63,280 nt of DNA from Thermoproteota archaeon (lineage in GTDB: Archaea; Korarchaeota; Korarchaeia; Korarchaeales; Korarchaeaceae), in contig WALU01000018.1 of NCBI GenBank assembly GCA_015522685.1, forward strand, positions 1 through 63,280, written 5' to 3'. Below, piece by piece: positions 8,815-17,355 of this stretch (within the stretch, counting starts at the first letter, position 1; the number at the start of each line of letters is the position of its first letter). The notes under the pieces were generated by a model. That model ran no database searches and was not told the origin of the DNA. It saw nothing but the letters and a program-made list of their open reading frames with translations. Position numbers and translations under genes: made by a program.

Positions 8815-9573
8815 TTTCGCACTTAATTTATCGGTGAACTATTTATATATTCCTTTTATCGTCATATAATATACGAAAATCGAACCTTAAAATATTAGTC
8901 CTATATCTTAAACATATCCGACAAGCTGCAAGAAAAGGGACAATGAATCTAAAAGATTTTGCTCAAGATAGACAGCTATCTCGGTCTAAAAATAGGTGAG
9001 TTACTAGTTCCTCCTTCGGACTGAGTTATAGATTCTACTGCCTGTTTATCTCCTGAAGAGCGATAATATTTCAACTATTAGGATGACAATGAATAACCGA
9101 ATATTTATGCAATTCTGCTAACGTCATAGCCTGACTTGGGAATGTTTTAGTTATAGTAACTGTTTGAAGGGCACTAATAGCCTTGTTTACCGTAATCATC
9201 TTAGGATTTTCTGCAGAAAGTACCTTATTTGAGGGCAATGTTAAGGATAAGCTAGGTGAAGAGTACCTTAAGTGCTATATCAACGTAGACGCTCTGGAAT
9301 GTTGAAGGATCCCTCTTCCTCTAATGGTCATGGTATAGACATCACATGACGCGTTAATGGATCCTTCGCCTCAATCTTAGCATATATGAGTAACGTTCAG
9401 GTCAAAATCAGCAGCACTTACTGGCATCAGGATGATAGAATAAGTAAAAATAATAGTAAAGGAGGGAATAAAAATCTCGGGTGGATCACTTTTCTTTTTT
9501 AGAGTTAGAAGGATAGCTCATAAAGTTTTGAGGACTCACTACATTCCATATTATAACATTTGATGAATTAGCC
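8815..9573. other. Gene-poor gap between the synthase operon and glnA
   Basis: No supported gene over 759 bases apart from the operon promoter at its left end. A short plus-strand open stretch near 9183-9305 (starting LFTVIILGFSAEST and ending in TGA) has the feel of a protein remnant but carries no recognisable motif and no start signal. The base composition looks like neutral AT-rich spacer. Confidence 0.35.
8841..8850 (-). promoter_or_regulatory. TATA box of the citrate synthase-like operon
   Basis: On the minus strand the sequence reads ATATATAAAT, centred about 31 bases before the ATG at 8814. This predicts a transcript starting only a few bases before the start codon, as in other near-leaderless archaeal genes. 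Confidence 0.5.
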
Positions 9574-10869
9574 TTACACATAGAGATATGCTTTATACTC
9601 AGCCTTGCTGGGCCAAGAACCTACATTGGAGGCCTCCCTCCTTTTAAGGCTTAAATAAGATTCTAGAACAGTCTGATCAAATAGATCCCCCAAGTAGGAA
9701 CTATCCGACTCTAGGGCATCTAATGCCTCGTGAAGGCTTCTTGGAAGCCTCTTTACTCCAAGATTCGCTGTATAAATATTTCCATTGAATGGATCTCCTG
9801 GATTTATCTTTTTCTTTATTCCGTCTAGACCTGCAGAGAAAGCCGCAGCGAACGCGAGGTATGGATTACAACTCGAATCGGGAACCCTAAATTCTATTCT
9901 CTTAGAGCTCTTAGCACCCTTCCTATATACAGGAACCCTTACTGCAGCGCTCCTATTTGCCCTCCCCCATACAGCATATATTGGAGCTTCATATCCCGGT
10001 ACTAATCTCTTGTAACTGTTCACTGTAGGAGCAACTATTGCTGAGAGAGAGCCTATGTGATCCAAGATTCCACCTATAAAGTACCTGCCTTCCTGACTTA
10101 ACTCGGCGTAGCTATCACTATCATCGTAGAACAGATTCTCCTCAGAGTTCCAAAGGCTCATGTGAATGTGCATTCCGTTTCCATTATCTCCAGGTACTGG
10201 TTTAGGCATGAAAGTAGCTATGAGATCCTGCTCACTAGCTACAATCTTAACAGTCTTCTTAAGCCTCATAACATTATCAGCTTCCTTCAATATGGATAGT
10301 GCTCTTATCGATACCTCAGACTGCCCAACACCTACCTCGTGATGAGTAACCTCTGGTTCCAATCCCAGCTCTGTGAGGACATCTAAGATTCTCAGCTTCA
10401 ACTCATATAGAGGATCGGAAGGGGGAGAAAAGTGATAATTTATCTTTGGCATGCTTCCAAGCGTTGAAACAGGCTTCAATTCCTTGGTGAGTATGGTGAA
10501 TTCCATCTCCGGACCAACAAGGCCTCTCAAACCTTTCTTATTCAACACCTCCTCCATCTTAGATGCTATGTACCTTGAATCCTTCAATGATCTCTTACCA
10601 CCGAACGGCTCCCATATATCGCATAGGAGCATAAGAGTATCATCTTTGATTATTGCAGTGCTTGGATCGGGAACAAGTAGAGCATCACTCCACTGTATCT
10701 CAGAGAGTCCAACGCTGCTTGCATCAAAAGCACCACTTCTTCTCGATTTGAACGCTTCGAATGAGAGGATCTCGCTCCTCAAAGTACCGAAAAGGTCGAT
10801 ATACTCTAGTTCTACGAATCTAACTCCTTTAGACTCAGCTTTCCTTAAGACATCATCTATCGATGGCAT
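9574..10869 (-). CDS. glnA: Glutamine synthetase, type I
   Basis: A 431-residue glutamine synthetase (glutamate + ammonia + ATP to glutamine). The N-terminal beta-grasp domain contains VELEYIDLFGTLRSE; the catalytic domain has GPEMEFTIL, the GNGMHIHMSLW signature (metal and substrate ligands), VNSYKRLVPGYEAP, NRSAAVRVP and RIEFRVPDSSCNPYLAFAA. I see no adenylylation-site sequence of the bacterial beta subtype, which fits the short archaeal/alpha type. A TATA box lies 24 bases before the ATG, so the mRNA is probably leaderless. It lies downstream of the 2-oxoglutarate-forming operon on the same strand, but in a separate transcription unit. Confidence 0.95.
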   Translation of the reverse strand: MPSIDDVLRKAESKGVRFVELEYIDLFGTLRSEILSFEAFKSRRSGAFDASSVGLSEIQWSDALLVPDPSTAIIKDDTLMLLCDIWEPFGGKRSLKDSRYIASKMEEVLNKKGLRGLVGPEMEFTILTKELKPVSTLGSMPKINYHFSPPSDPLYELKLRILDVLTELGLEPEVTHHEVGVGQSEVSIRALSILKEADNVMRLKKTVKIVASEQDLIATFMPKPVPGDNGNGMHIHMSLWNSEENLFYDDSDSYAELSQEGRYFIGGILDHIGSLSAIVAPTVNSYKRLVPGYEAPIYAVWGRANRSAAVRVPVYRKGAKSSKRIEFRVPDSSCNPYLAFAAAFSAGLDGIKKKINPGDPFNGNIYTANLGVKRLPRSLHEALDALESDSSYLGDLFDQTVLESYLSLKRREASNVGSWPSKAEYKAYLYV

Positions 10870-10887
10870 AGGTAATGGAAATCCATT

Positions 10888-10897
10888 GATATAAATC
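10888..10897 (-). promoter_or_regulatory. TATA box of glnA
   Basis: Minus-strand GATTTATATC centred about 24 bases before the glnA ATG at 10869. The spacing predicts initiation at the start codon itself. Confidence 0.5.
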
Positions 10898-11126
10898 CCT
10901 TATTGAAGAAAACAATGAAAAGAAAGTAAAAAGAAGTTAGATAGCTCATTAAAAGAAAAAAGCCCAGCTCATCCCCCAGAATTGCATGACTAAATAGAAT
11001 TTAACATACAGGTCGATATTACCTTGATTTCAATGATTTCAGATCAAAAACGTACACCAATGAAAAATCAAATTTGTATCTGAGCAGGTGCAAAATTTAT
11101 CTCCCTCACCTTATCTAAATTCTTAG

Positions 11127-12149
11127 ATGAGGAGAGTAGGAGAAGCATATCTTCCTCTTCATAGAGGAAAAGCTCCACCATGGCTCTTCAGCAGGATGAA
11201 AGAGATAGCTAAGCCTGTATTATCTGCCATAGCCTCTGAATATGAGAGGAGAGGGATCCTAGAAAGACTAGCGAATCCTTACTGGTTTCAAGCCTTGGGC
11301 TGTGCCTTAGGATATGACTGGCACTCCTCTGGATTAACTACTGTCCTAACTGCCGCCTTGAAGGAGGCTCTTAATGAAATAGATTTAGGTGTAATGGTAG
11401 CTGGAGGAAAGGGGAGGTCTGCTCTTAAAACCCCAGATGAGATCCTGAAAATAGCCAAAAAATATAACTTGGACTCGAGTCCCTTCGTTAAAGCCAGTAG
11501 ACTATCAGCTAAAGTAGATAATGCAGCTCTTCAAGATGGCTTTAGTCTATACCACCACTCATTCATAATCACGGAAGATAGAGAATGGGCCGTAATTCAA
11601 CAAGGTATGAATGCTCAGCAGAGGATGGCTAGAAGATACCACTGGCTAGGTAGTAAGATGGATAGCTTCATAGTTGAACCTCATTATGGAATAGTCAGCG
11701 AATCAAAACCTAGAATTGTGCTTAACCTAGTGGCTAAGGAGAGCGAAGGTGTCAGGAGAGCCTCAACTGACCTAATTAAAGAAGGGCCAAAAAGACTGAA
11801 GCGGCTAGTGGAAGATTACAAGATACTGAGGATGCCGAGGAAGCTTAATTGGAATGCTATTGAAAAAGCCTATCAACTCGATCCTTCCAACTACGAGGAG
11901 CTGGTCGAGGTTAGAGGACTAGGTAAGGCAGCATTAAGGGCTCTGGCATTGCTAAGTGATCTTGTCTACGGAGAGAAGGCTAGTGTAAGAGACCCAGCTA
12001 AATATTCATTTGCATTCGGTGGGAAGGACGGAGTCCCATTTCCCGTGGACTTGAAGCTCATGGATGAGGTTATATCATATCTCAGAGGCAGAAATCTCCC
12101 CAAGATAGGAAAATTAAGGCTGAAGAATCTAGAAGAATATTTACATTAA
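11127..12149 (+). CDS. DUF763 family protein
   Basis: A 340-residue protein of the DUF763 family (COG1415), found mainly in archaea and thermophilic bacteria; its biochemical role is not established. Visible family blocks are RRVGEAYLPLHRGKAPPWLF at the N-terminus, QALGCALGYDWHSSG, the central HHSFIITEDREWAVIQQGMN segment and the C-terminal AFGGKDGVPFPVD. Near residues 262-280, ELVEVRGLGKAALRALALL looks like a helix-hairpin-helix, which suggests contact with DNA (inference). Monocistronic, with the ATG near a short AT-rich promoter region. Confidence 0.88.
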   Translation: MRRVGEAYLPLHRGKAPPWLFSRMKEIAKPVLSAIASEYERRGILERLANPYWFQALGCALGYDWHSSGLTTVLTAALKEALNEIDLGVMVAGGKGRSALKTPDEILKIAKKYNLDSSPFVKASRLSAKVDNAALQDGFSLYHHSFIITEDREWAVIQQGMNAQQRMARRYHWLGSKMDSFIVEPHYGIVSESKPRIVLNLVAKESEGVRRASTDLIKEGPKRLKRLVEDYKILRMPRKLNWNAIEKAYQLDPSNYEELVEVRGLGKAALRALALLSDLVYGEKASVRDPAKYSFAFGGKDGVPFPVDLKLMDEVISYLRGRNLPKIGKLRLKNLEEYLH

Positions 12150-12632
12150 TGAAAACAATTTATAAAAATAAAAAGGAATTTCGATTTAGTGAATCTATCC
12201 ATTGCTGTAGTACTTCTTCTTGTATCTAGAAGCTTTTCCTGAGATGGACTACTCGAGCTTCTCTATATCAAAGAACTCAGCATCCGAGTTTATATCGTAA
12301 GGTATCCCATATCTTTGAAGTTTTTGCCCGCAAACTTCGCGAACTCTGCTGTCTCTTTTAGGGTCAATCAAGATAATACTGTTATTTAACGAGATTCTCT
12401 AATGAATAATATCTGAGATCTTCTACCCTAGAGCAAGATTTATCATAGCTTACGAGCGAACTTTCATTTATTATATTATAACAGCCGTTGCATATAAACT
12501 GTCGAAGTATGAGAGACTGCATGTTTGCCTTATAGTCTCAGCTTTAGCGAAATGGGAAAATCGCTTTTGAGGCTTAACTGACTGTAAATTACTAAGTTAT
12601 GCAGGTTATAGGCCAAGCGGTCTTAGGCAGCT
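12150..12632. other. Gap with a probable gene relic
   Basis: No intact gene in 483 bases between DUF763 and the glycosylase. The only protein-like stretch is the minus-strand relic listed separately at 12249-12398. The rest is AT-rich spacer without palindromes that I could see. Confidence 0.4.
12249..12398 (-). pseudogene. Possible 3' remnant of a small gene
   Basis: A 49-codon open stretch on the minus strand between two TAG stops. The translation (for example IILIDPKRDSRVREVCGQKL and IPYDINSDAEFFDIEKLE) has the composition of a folded protein, but there is no ATG or ribosome site. I do not recognise the family. It may be the surviving C-terminal part of a lost gene. Confidence 0.3.
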
Positions 12633-13238
12633 TTAGAACCACTCCTCTAAACTACTTTTTCTTCTCTTATCACCAAGCAAGATTTCTTCTAGCATCTTAA
12701 AGTCGCTCTCCAGTAAAGGCCTTAACCTCGGATTGTATAGGACTGCTGCTGGATGTAATGTGGGTATGAGCTTCCTCCTCCTTCCAAATAACTCTACCTC
12801 GAATACCTTACCTCTCACCTTCATTATAGATCTCTCCTCCTTACCCGCAAGCCTAAGCAAAGTTAGGGCGCTATGCCTCCCTAAGGCTACTATTATATCC
12901 GGATCTATTATCTCTAACTGCTTCTTTAGAAATGGAAGGCAAGCGCTTATCTCCTCCGGCTTTGGATCTCTATTATTGGGAGGCCTACATTTCACCACAT
13001 TTGTTATGAAGATATCTTTCCTAGTAAGGCCTATCTCTCCTAAAAGCTCTGTTAACAACTTACCTGCAGCTCCCACGAAGGGCCTTCCTTGGAGATCTTC
13101 ATTTCTGCCGGGGGCTTCGCCAACAAAAACTATTCTAGCTTTCGGATTACCTTCCCCTGGAACAGCATTTATTCTAGTTAGATGAAGGGAGCAGCGCATA
13201 CATTCCCTTATCCTCCTCGCTATCTCCTCAAGGCTCAA
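12633..13238 (-). CDS. udg: Family 4 uracil-DNA glycosylase (iron-sulfur type)
   Basis: A 201-residue enzyme that removes uracil from DNA, important at high temperature where cytosine deaminates. Motif A is GEAPG (40-44), the HPAA motif (LIPTLHPAAVL) is near residue 160, and four cysteines expected to bind the [4Fe-4S] cluster are at C13, C16, C84 and C100. The VGAAGKLL and NVVKCRPPNNRDP blocks are classic for family 4. Start is TTG at 13238, overlapping the nadE stop (ATTTGA), so the two genes are coupled. Confidence 0.95.
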   Translation of the reverse strand: MSLEEIARRIRECMRCSLHLTRINAVPGEGNPKARIVFVGEAPGRNEDLQGRPFVGAAGKLLTELLGEIGLTRKDIFITNVVKCRPPNNRDPKPEEISACLPFLKKQLEIIDPDIIVALGRHSALTLLRLAGKEERSIMKVRGKVFEVELFGRRRKLIPTLHPAAVLYNPRLRPLLESDFKMLEEILLGDKRRKSSLEEWF

Positions 13239-14077
13239 ATTCTGACCCTCGCCACAGGAGGCATGGCCCTCTTATGAGCACTCTTAGAATGAAGCTCTAA
13301 TATCTTATCAACATCCTTGCCGAAAAGCGCCTTTACTTCTTGGGCTTCCATCCTAAGGTCGAATAGGGCATGAAGTATCAAGTCTACCTTATTGTAAGAG
13401 ATACCTATCTCCTCCTCAGCCTTATGACCCTTCCATAACTGGGGGCTACTTGGCTTCTTGACTATGTGCTCAGGAACACCTAACCATCTTCCTAACCATC
13501 TAACTTGAGTTTTATAGAGATCCCCTATGGGTAGGAAATCAACACCGCCATCGCCATATTTTGTGAAGTAACCTATAAGAATCTCGCTCCTGTCTCCGGT
13601 TCCTATAACAAGTAGATTTCTACTATTGGCCATATAGTAGAGGAGGGACATTCTTATCCTAGCTCTAAGGTTCCCTATAGCCACCTTATCTTGGACAAAG
13701 AAATTAGATTCAGACTTTTCATAAACCTCGACTATATCTGAGATATCTCTATACCAGTACTTTATCCTCAAGTTTGTTGCTATATCCTCTACGTCTTTCA
13801 CATCCTCCTCTGGCGTTACACTAGAGTCTGGCATAATGAGCCCGTAAACAGAATCTTTACCCAGTGCCCTCGCAGATAGGTATGCCACTACTGTTGAATC
13901 TATTCCACCACTAAGTCCTACAGCAACTCCTTTAGCACCAGAGCCAGCTACCATTCCTTTTATAAAACCAGTAATGACTTCTGTAACATTCTTCCAGTCT
14001 AGCTTTAGATGATCTTCTAGGGAAAGCATAAAGAATCTAACAGACTTATCTTTTTTACGTTTTCCTACTCCTCTCAA
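13235..14077 (-). CDS. nadE: NH3-dependent NAD synthetase
   Basis: Makes NAD from nicotinic acid adenine dinucleotide, ATP and ammonia in the cytoplasm. The N-type ATP pyrophosphatase P-loop is GLSGGIDSTVVA; IGTGDRSEILIGYFTKYGDGGVDFLPIGDLYKTQVR and the KPSSPQLW segment are characteristic. There is no nitrilase-like glutaminase domain, so free ammonia is the expected donor. The longest frame opens at 14077, but the ATG at 14029 (MLSLEDHLKLDW) may be the true start because the preceding residues are basic and unlike family N-termini. First gene of a two-gene unit with the glycosylase, and divergent from the membrane protein at 14078. Confidence 0.93.
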   Translation of the reverse strand: MRGVGKRKKDKSVRFFMLSLEDHLKLDWKNVTEVITGFIKGMVAGSGAKGVAVGLSGGIDSTVVAYLSARALGKDSVYGLIMPDSSVTPEEDVKDVEDIATNLRIKYWYRDISDIVEVYEKSESNFFVQDKVAIGNLRARIRMSLLYYMANSRNLLVIGTGDRSEILIGYFTKYGDGGVDFLPIGDLYKTQVRWLGRWLGVPEHIVKKPSSPQLWKGHKAEEEIGISYNKVDLILHALFDLRMEAQEVKALFGKDVDKILELHSKSAHKRAMPPVARVRI

Positions 14078-14689
14078 ATGGTGCTTAAATTGAACTGGCT
14101 AGGGGCTATATCACTTGTGCTTTTGCTCTTTGTATTTTTCACTCCTTGGTGGTGGATTGAGGGTTATCTACCTGGCATGGGGTACTTCAAATATGAGGGA
14201 AATCCTCTAACATTCATCTGGTCTTCAGGAAACAGATCCTCACTAGGATTTGCTTTAAAGACATTTTCTCGTCTTTCAGAGGAGGGTAGGATTCCTCCAG
14301 GAGCTAAGTATAGATCCGGGCTTACCAAATTCCTCCTGATGCTGAGCACCCTCATGCTTATTTTCGGAGGACTTTCGGCTGCATATGCCCTAGTTAGGGA
14401 ATTGACAAATCCATACTTCTGGGCTGCTCTTCTAGTTCTTCTAGCTATAATTTTCTATGAGTTAGGTTTTTTGGTGACTGAGGCTCCAAGATCCATTTCT
14501 CTCACTTGGAATATGAGCAATGAGAGAGCATGGGTCAAGTGGGGTGAAGGAATAGGAAAGTACTTGGATATTGGCCTGATAATACTACTTATCGCTGCTG
14601 GCATAGTCAATAAGATGTTCTTTGAGTACGAGCCTAGGCCTCTTAGAAGATCTCCTAGGAGAGGAAAGACCGGGAGGTATTGGTGGTAA
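14078..14689 (+). CDS. Hypothetical membrane protein (four predicted helices)
   Basis: A 203-residue protein I do not recognise. It has a hydrophobic N-terminal helix ending in TPWWWIEGYLPG, a polar outward segment of about 60 residues, then three helices near 85-110, 115-133 and 165-185, and a basic Arg/Trp-rich tail. The N-terminal helix followed by an extracytoplasmic loop and a helix bundle is common in archaeal proteins of unknown function. Divergently transcribed from nadE with no spacer between the longest frames. Confidence 0.6.
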   Translation: MVLKLNWLGAISLVLLLFVFFTPWWWIEGYLPGMGYFKYEGNPLTFIWSSGNRSSLGFALKTFSRLSEEGRIPPGAKYRSGLTKFLLMLSTLMLIFGGLSAAYALVRELTNPYFWAALLVLLAIIFYELGFLVTEAPRSISLTWNMSNERAWVKWGEGIGKYLDIGLIILLIAAGIVNKMFFEYEPRPLRRSPRRGKTGRYWW

Positions 14690-15184
14690 ATATTAAAGAC
14701 TTGGAGAACAGGCTAGAAGAAGCAAAGCTTTACCTCAGGAAGGATCCAGATAGATAATTGAATCTTTTTCCGCGACATGGTTGATCGGACAGAAGGAATT
14801 TAGCTTAGAGATTTGCGAGATAGGCAAATGAACCTACCTAATATTCTAGGAGTTCTCTCCTCAACAGCTTTTCTCTTGGAGATATTGAGGAGAACGGAAT
14901 CTAGATGAACTTCACAATTTCTTTTTCTCCTATTATTGCATAGATCTCGACGAACTTATCGAAATTTGTTCTCCCAATTTTCTTCATCAGAATTTCCTAT
15001 ATCTGAAAGGTTCCACTTGGATCCTTCATGCGAATCTCTATCCTTAAGGGTTTTTCTTTTCCTTTAAGGAGATCTACCTTCTCTACAGCTAATGCTGAGT
15101 ACTTATATCAAGCTTTCTAGGGTTCCCGTGAGGGCACTAAGAGGATCTCGCCTTTTAAACTGTGCTTCAACTCCATAAGTTATC
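14690..15184. other. Gap containing a decayed gene
   Basis: No intact gene in 495 bases. The right half carries a clear minus-strand pseudogene (14901-15176, listed separately). The left half starts with a tiny 25-codon open stretch overlapping the end of the membrane-protein gene (GTG at about 14684) that I consider non-functional. Confidence 0.4.
14901..15176 (-). pseudogene. Decayed small gene with three internal stops
   Basis: Reading the minus strand from ATG 15176 gives one continuous frame of 92 codons interrupted by TAG, TGA and TAG before a terminal TAG. The segments are protein-like, for example MELKHSLKGEILLVPSREP, YSALAVEKVDLLKGKEKPL and GRTNFDKFVEIYAIIGEKEI. No frameshift is needed to join them, so it is a gene killed by point mutations. 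It lies just downstream of the thioredoxin-like gene on the same strand and may once have been in its operon. The family is not recognised. Confidence 0.6.
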
Positions 15185-15529
15185 TCAGATAATCCCTAAC
15201 CTCTTCAGAGCATCCTTTATCATTTCCTTTGGAGGATAATCATGAAACTTACCTTCCCATCTATATATCCTACTACATGTGGACCTATAAACTCCTTCAT
15301 CCTTGAAGTTTGGGTCAACGTCGATGCCCTGAATCCTAACAGTTGGAACTCCTAAGACTTTGTGCTTCTCAGCCTCCTCATCATTCACAAGGACTATCTC
15401 CTCTAAATCATAATTCTTAACCCCAGCCTCTGAGAAAGTAGCTCTTATCTCCTCTACTACGATATTGGCAGGACACTCAGGAGTGTAATAAACTTTTATC
15501 TTTATTAATCTCTTATTCCCTCCAACCAT
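15185..15529 (-). CDS. Thioredoxin-like fold protein
   Basis: A 114-residue protein with the start of a thioredoxin/glutaredoxin fold: a beta strand (IKVYYTPECPAN) with Cys19 followed by PAN rather than a second Cys, then VLGVPTVRIQGIDVD, which carries the cis-Pro of the fold. A second cysteine occurs in YRSTCSRIYRW. The lack of a CxxC pair suggests a monothiol reductant or a binding protein rather than a classical disulfide reductase (inference). Single gene, divergent from the RDD-SpoIIM gene. Confidence 0.7.
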   Translation of the reverse strand: MVGGNKRLIKIKVYYTPECPANIVVEEIRATFSEAGVKNYDLEEIVLVNDEEAEKHKVLGVPTVRIQGIDVDPNFKDEGVYRSTCSRIYRWEGKFHDYPPKEMIKDALKRLGII

Positions 15530-15565
15530 TATACATCAGTACTCTCCTAAATTTTTATCTTTCTC

Positions 15566-17047
15566 ATGATTGAAATGAGAGGAAACATAGATGCTAGCGA
15601 AAGAGGTGTCAATTTGATAGGCATAAAGCCAGCTAAATTATCTGCGAGGGTAGGGGCTCATCTAATAGATCTAGCCATTTTGCTGGCTATATACTCACCA
15701 CTCCTACTTTTTACGCATTCAATAAATCAGCTAGGCATTCTCGGATTTTCGTTCCTCTTATCATTTATGTTGATGGCACTCATTCTTTACTTCACATTCC
15801 TAGAGGGATACTACTCCACAACACCAGGAAAGAAATTGTTTGGGTTATTTATAATCTCCCTTGATAATATGAGGGGGATAAGCTATACAGAGGCTTTCAT
15901 AAGGAACTTGATGAGGCTATCTGACATAGCTACAATCTACCTAGCTTCTCTAATCAATAAGGAAAACAGGAGAATAGGGGATATAGTGGCTAATACTCTA
16001 ATTGTCTCAAAGGGTATACTAAGGCTCGAGGTTCCTCTAGGTTCATTTGAGATAGCCAAGGATGTAAGGAGGGGGATAATAGACGCCTTGATAGAGAAGT
16101 TAGGTAGAATGGACATTTCATCACTGAACTCAATTAAAAGCAGATCAACCCTCTATACAAAGCTACTCAATGAAATTGGAGAAGCTGCTGGAGAGGTTAA
16201 TCATGCCGCAGCGCTGCTTCTTTCAAACCCCAAAATATCTTCTGAATTCTTCTCACCTAATGATGTGATAGAGATTTATGATAAAGCATCTCAGCTCTGC
16301 TACTATGTAGAGAGCAGGAGTATCCTAAAACAGAGATCCAAGCTAATGAAAGCTGTTTTGTCGGTAAAGAAGAATTCTTTGAAGCTTAGCAATTTTTCTC
16401 AAACATTCTCGCAAGCTCCTATGGAATTCAGGGAAATATTGCCCTATTTCGGCACCTCCCTCACCCTGTTCTTCGCATCCTTAGCTGGTGCCTATCTATG
16501 GAGGCCCAAGTGGCTGGAAATCTTGCTGAGGGAGCTATTCGGGAAGAGAATCATACCCCCATCCATAAGCCCATGGATCTTATCTACTGTTATATTCATG
16601 AATAATTTCAGAGTTATACTAGCTACTGTCGGAACGGCGCCTCTCCTATTCATGCCTTTCCTTGTGCTTGTTGCGAACGGAGCTCTCGTGGGCCTAGTCA
16701 TCTCCATATCTAAGATGGGAAGCTACAAGGCTCTAGGCTTCATACTTCCCCATGGGGTTCCAGAGCTTACGGCAATATTCATCGCCTCCTCTATAGCTCT
16801 AATGCTTATTAAAGAGCTGATAAGCCCCTCTCAACCAGATAGAGCCTCTTCCATTGGGAAGGCTTTAAAAGAGAAGATAAATCTCATGATATTCTCCACC
16901 ATATTGCTCATCTATGCTGCCCTGATAGAAGGTTTTATTACGGAAGGACTCGGAAGCAGCACGTTAAATGCTATTCTCTTCTCTCTGATAGAGGTAATTG
17001 TCTTATATCTCTACTTGCTGTTAGGGTTTCATCGTTATAAGAGCTAA
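15566..17047 (+). CDS. RDD-SpoIIM fusion membrane protein
   Basis: A 493-residue membrane protein with two recognisable parts. Residues about 20-145 form an RDD domain (ARVGAHLIDLAILLAIYSP, then YYSTTPGKKLFGLFII and NLMRLSDIAT, with the R and D residues typical of RDD). A soluble helical linker covers about 150-290. The C-terminal part is a SpoIIM/DUF95 domain with FMNNFRV, VANGALVGLV and the diagnostic LPHGVPELTAIFIASSIAL. Fusions of this sort occur in archaea; their function is unknown, with membrane remodelling or transport both suggested. This is one of several SpoIIM-type genes in the window. Confidence 0.8.
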   Translation: MIEMRGNIDASERGVNLIGIKPAKLSARVGAHLIDLAILLAIYSPLLLFTHSINQLGILGFSFLLSFMLMALILYFTFLEGYYSTTPGKKLFGLFIISLDNMRGISYTEAFIRNLMRLSDIATIYLASLINKENRRIGDIVANTLIVSKGILRLEVPLGSFEIAKDVRRGIIDALIEKLGRMDISSLNSIKSRSTLYTKLLNEIGEAAGEVNHAAALLLSNPKISSEFFSPNDVIEIYDKASQLCYYVESRSILKQRSKLMKAVLSVKKNSLKLSNFSQTFSQAPMEFREILPYFGTSLTLFFASLAGAYLWRPKWLEILLRELFGKRIIPPSISPWILSTVIFMNNFRVILATVGTAPLLFMPFLVLVANGALVGLVISISKMGSYKALGFILPHGVPELTAIFIASSIALMLIKELISPSQPDRASSIGKALKEKINLMIFSTILLIYAALIEGFITEGLGSSTLNAILFSLIEVIVLYLYLLLGFHRYKS

Positions 17048-17355
17048 TTGCTAAGATTTAGCTAGACTAAACTAGACAAAGCAAGGTAAGAACATGGCAC
17101 GAAGAGAGTAAGTTCTATAATACATACATAAATCCTCGGTAAAAGTAGGCGAGTATAGAAGCAGTTAGATTATCTCCTACTTAAAATTACTAATCTTTAT
17201 AAAATTGAAGATAGTGGCCGCTTATCTTCTACATATATCCCACATAATAAGGTCTAAGTGGCTAAATTATGCCTAATTAGGAGAACCTTGTTAAAAAGAG
17301 AAAAATAGATAAAGATATCCGGATTATTTATTAATCTAGAAATATCATCTACTTT
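17048..17355. other. AT-rich gap with promoter of the DIPP synthase gene
   Basis: No gene in 308 bases. TTATTTATTAATC at about 17324-17336 is a plausible TATA element roughly 26 bases before the ATG at 17356, which would make that mRNA nearly leaderless. Nothing else is evident. Confidence 0.4.
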
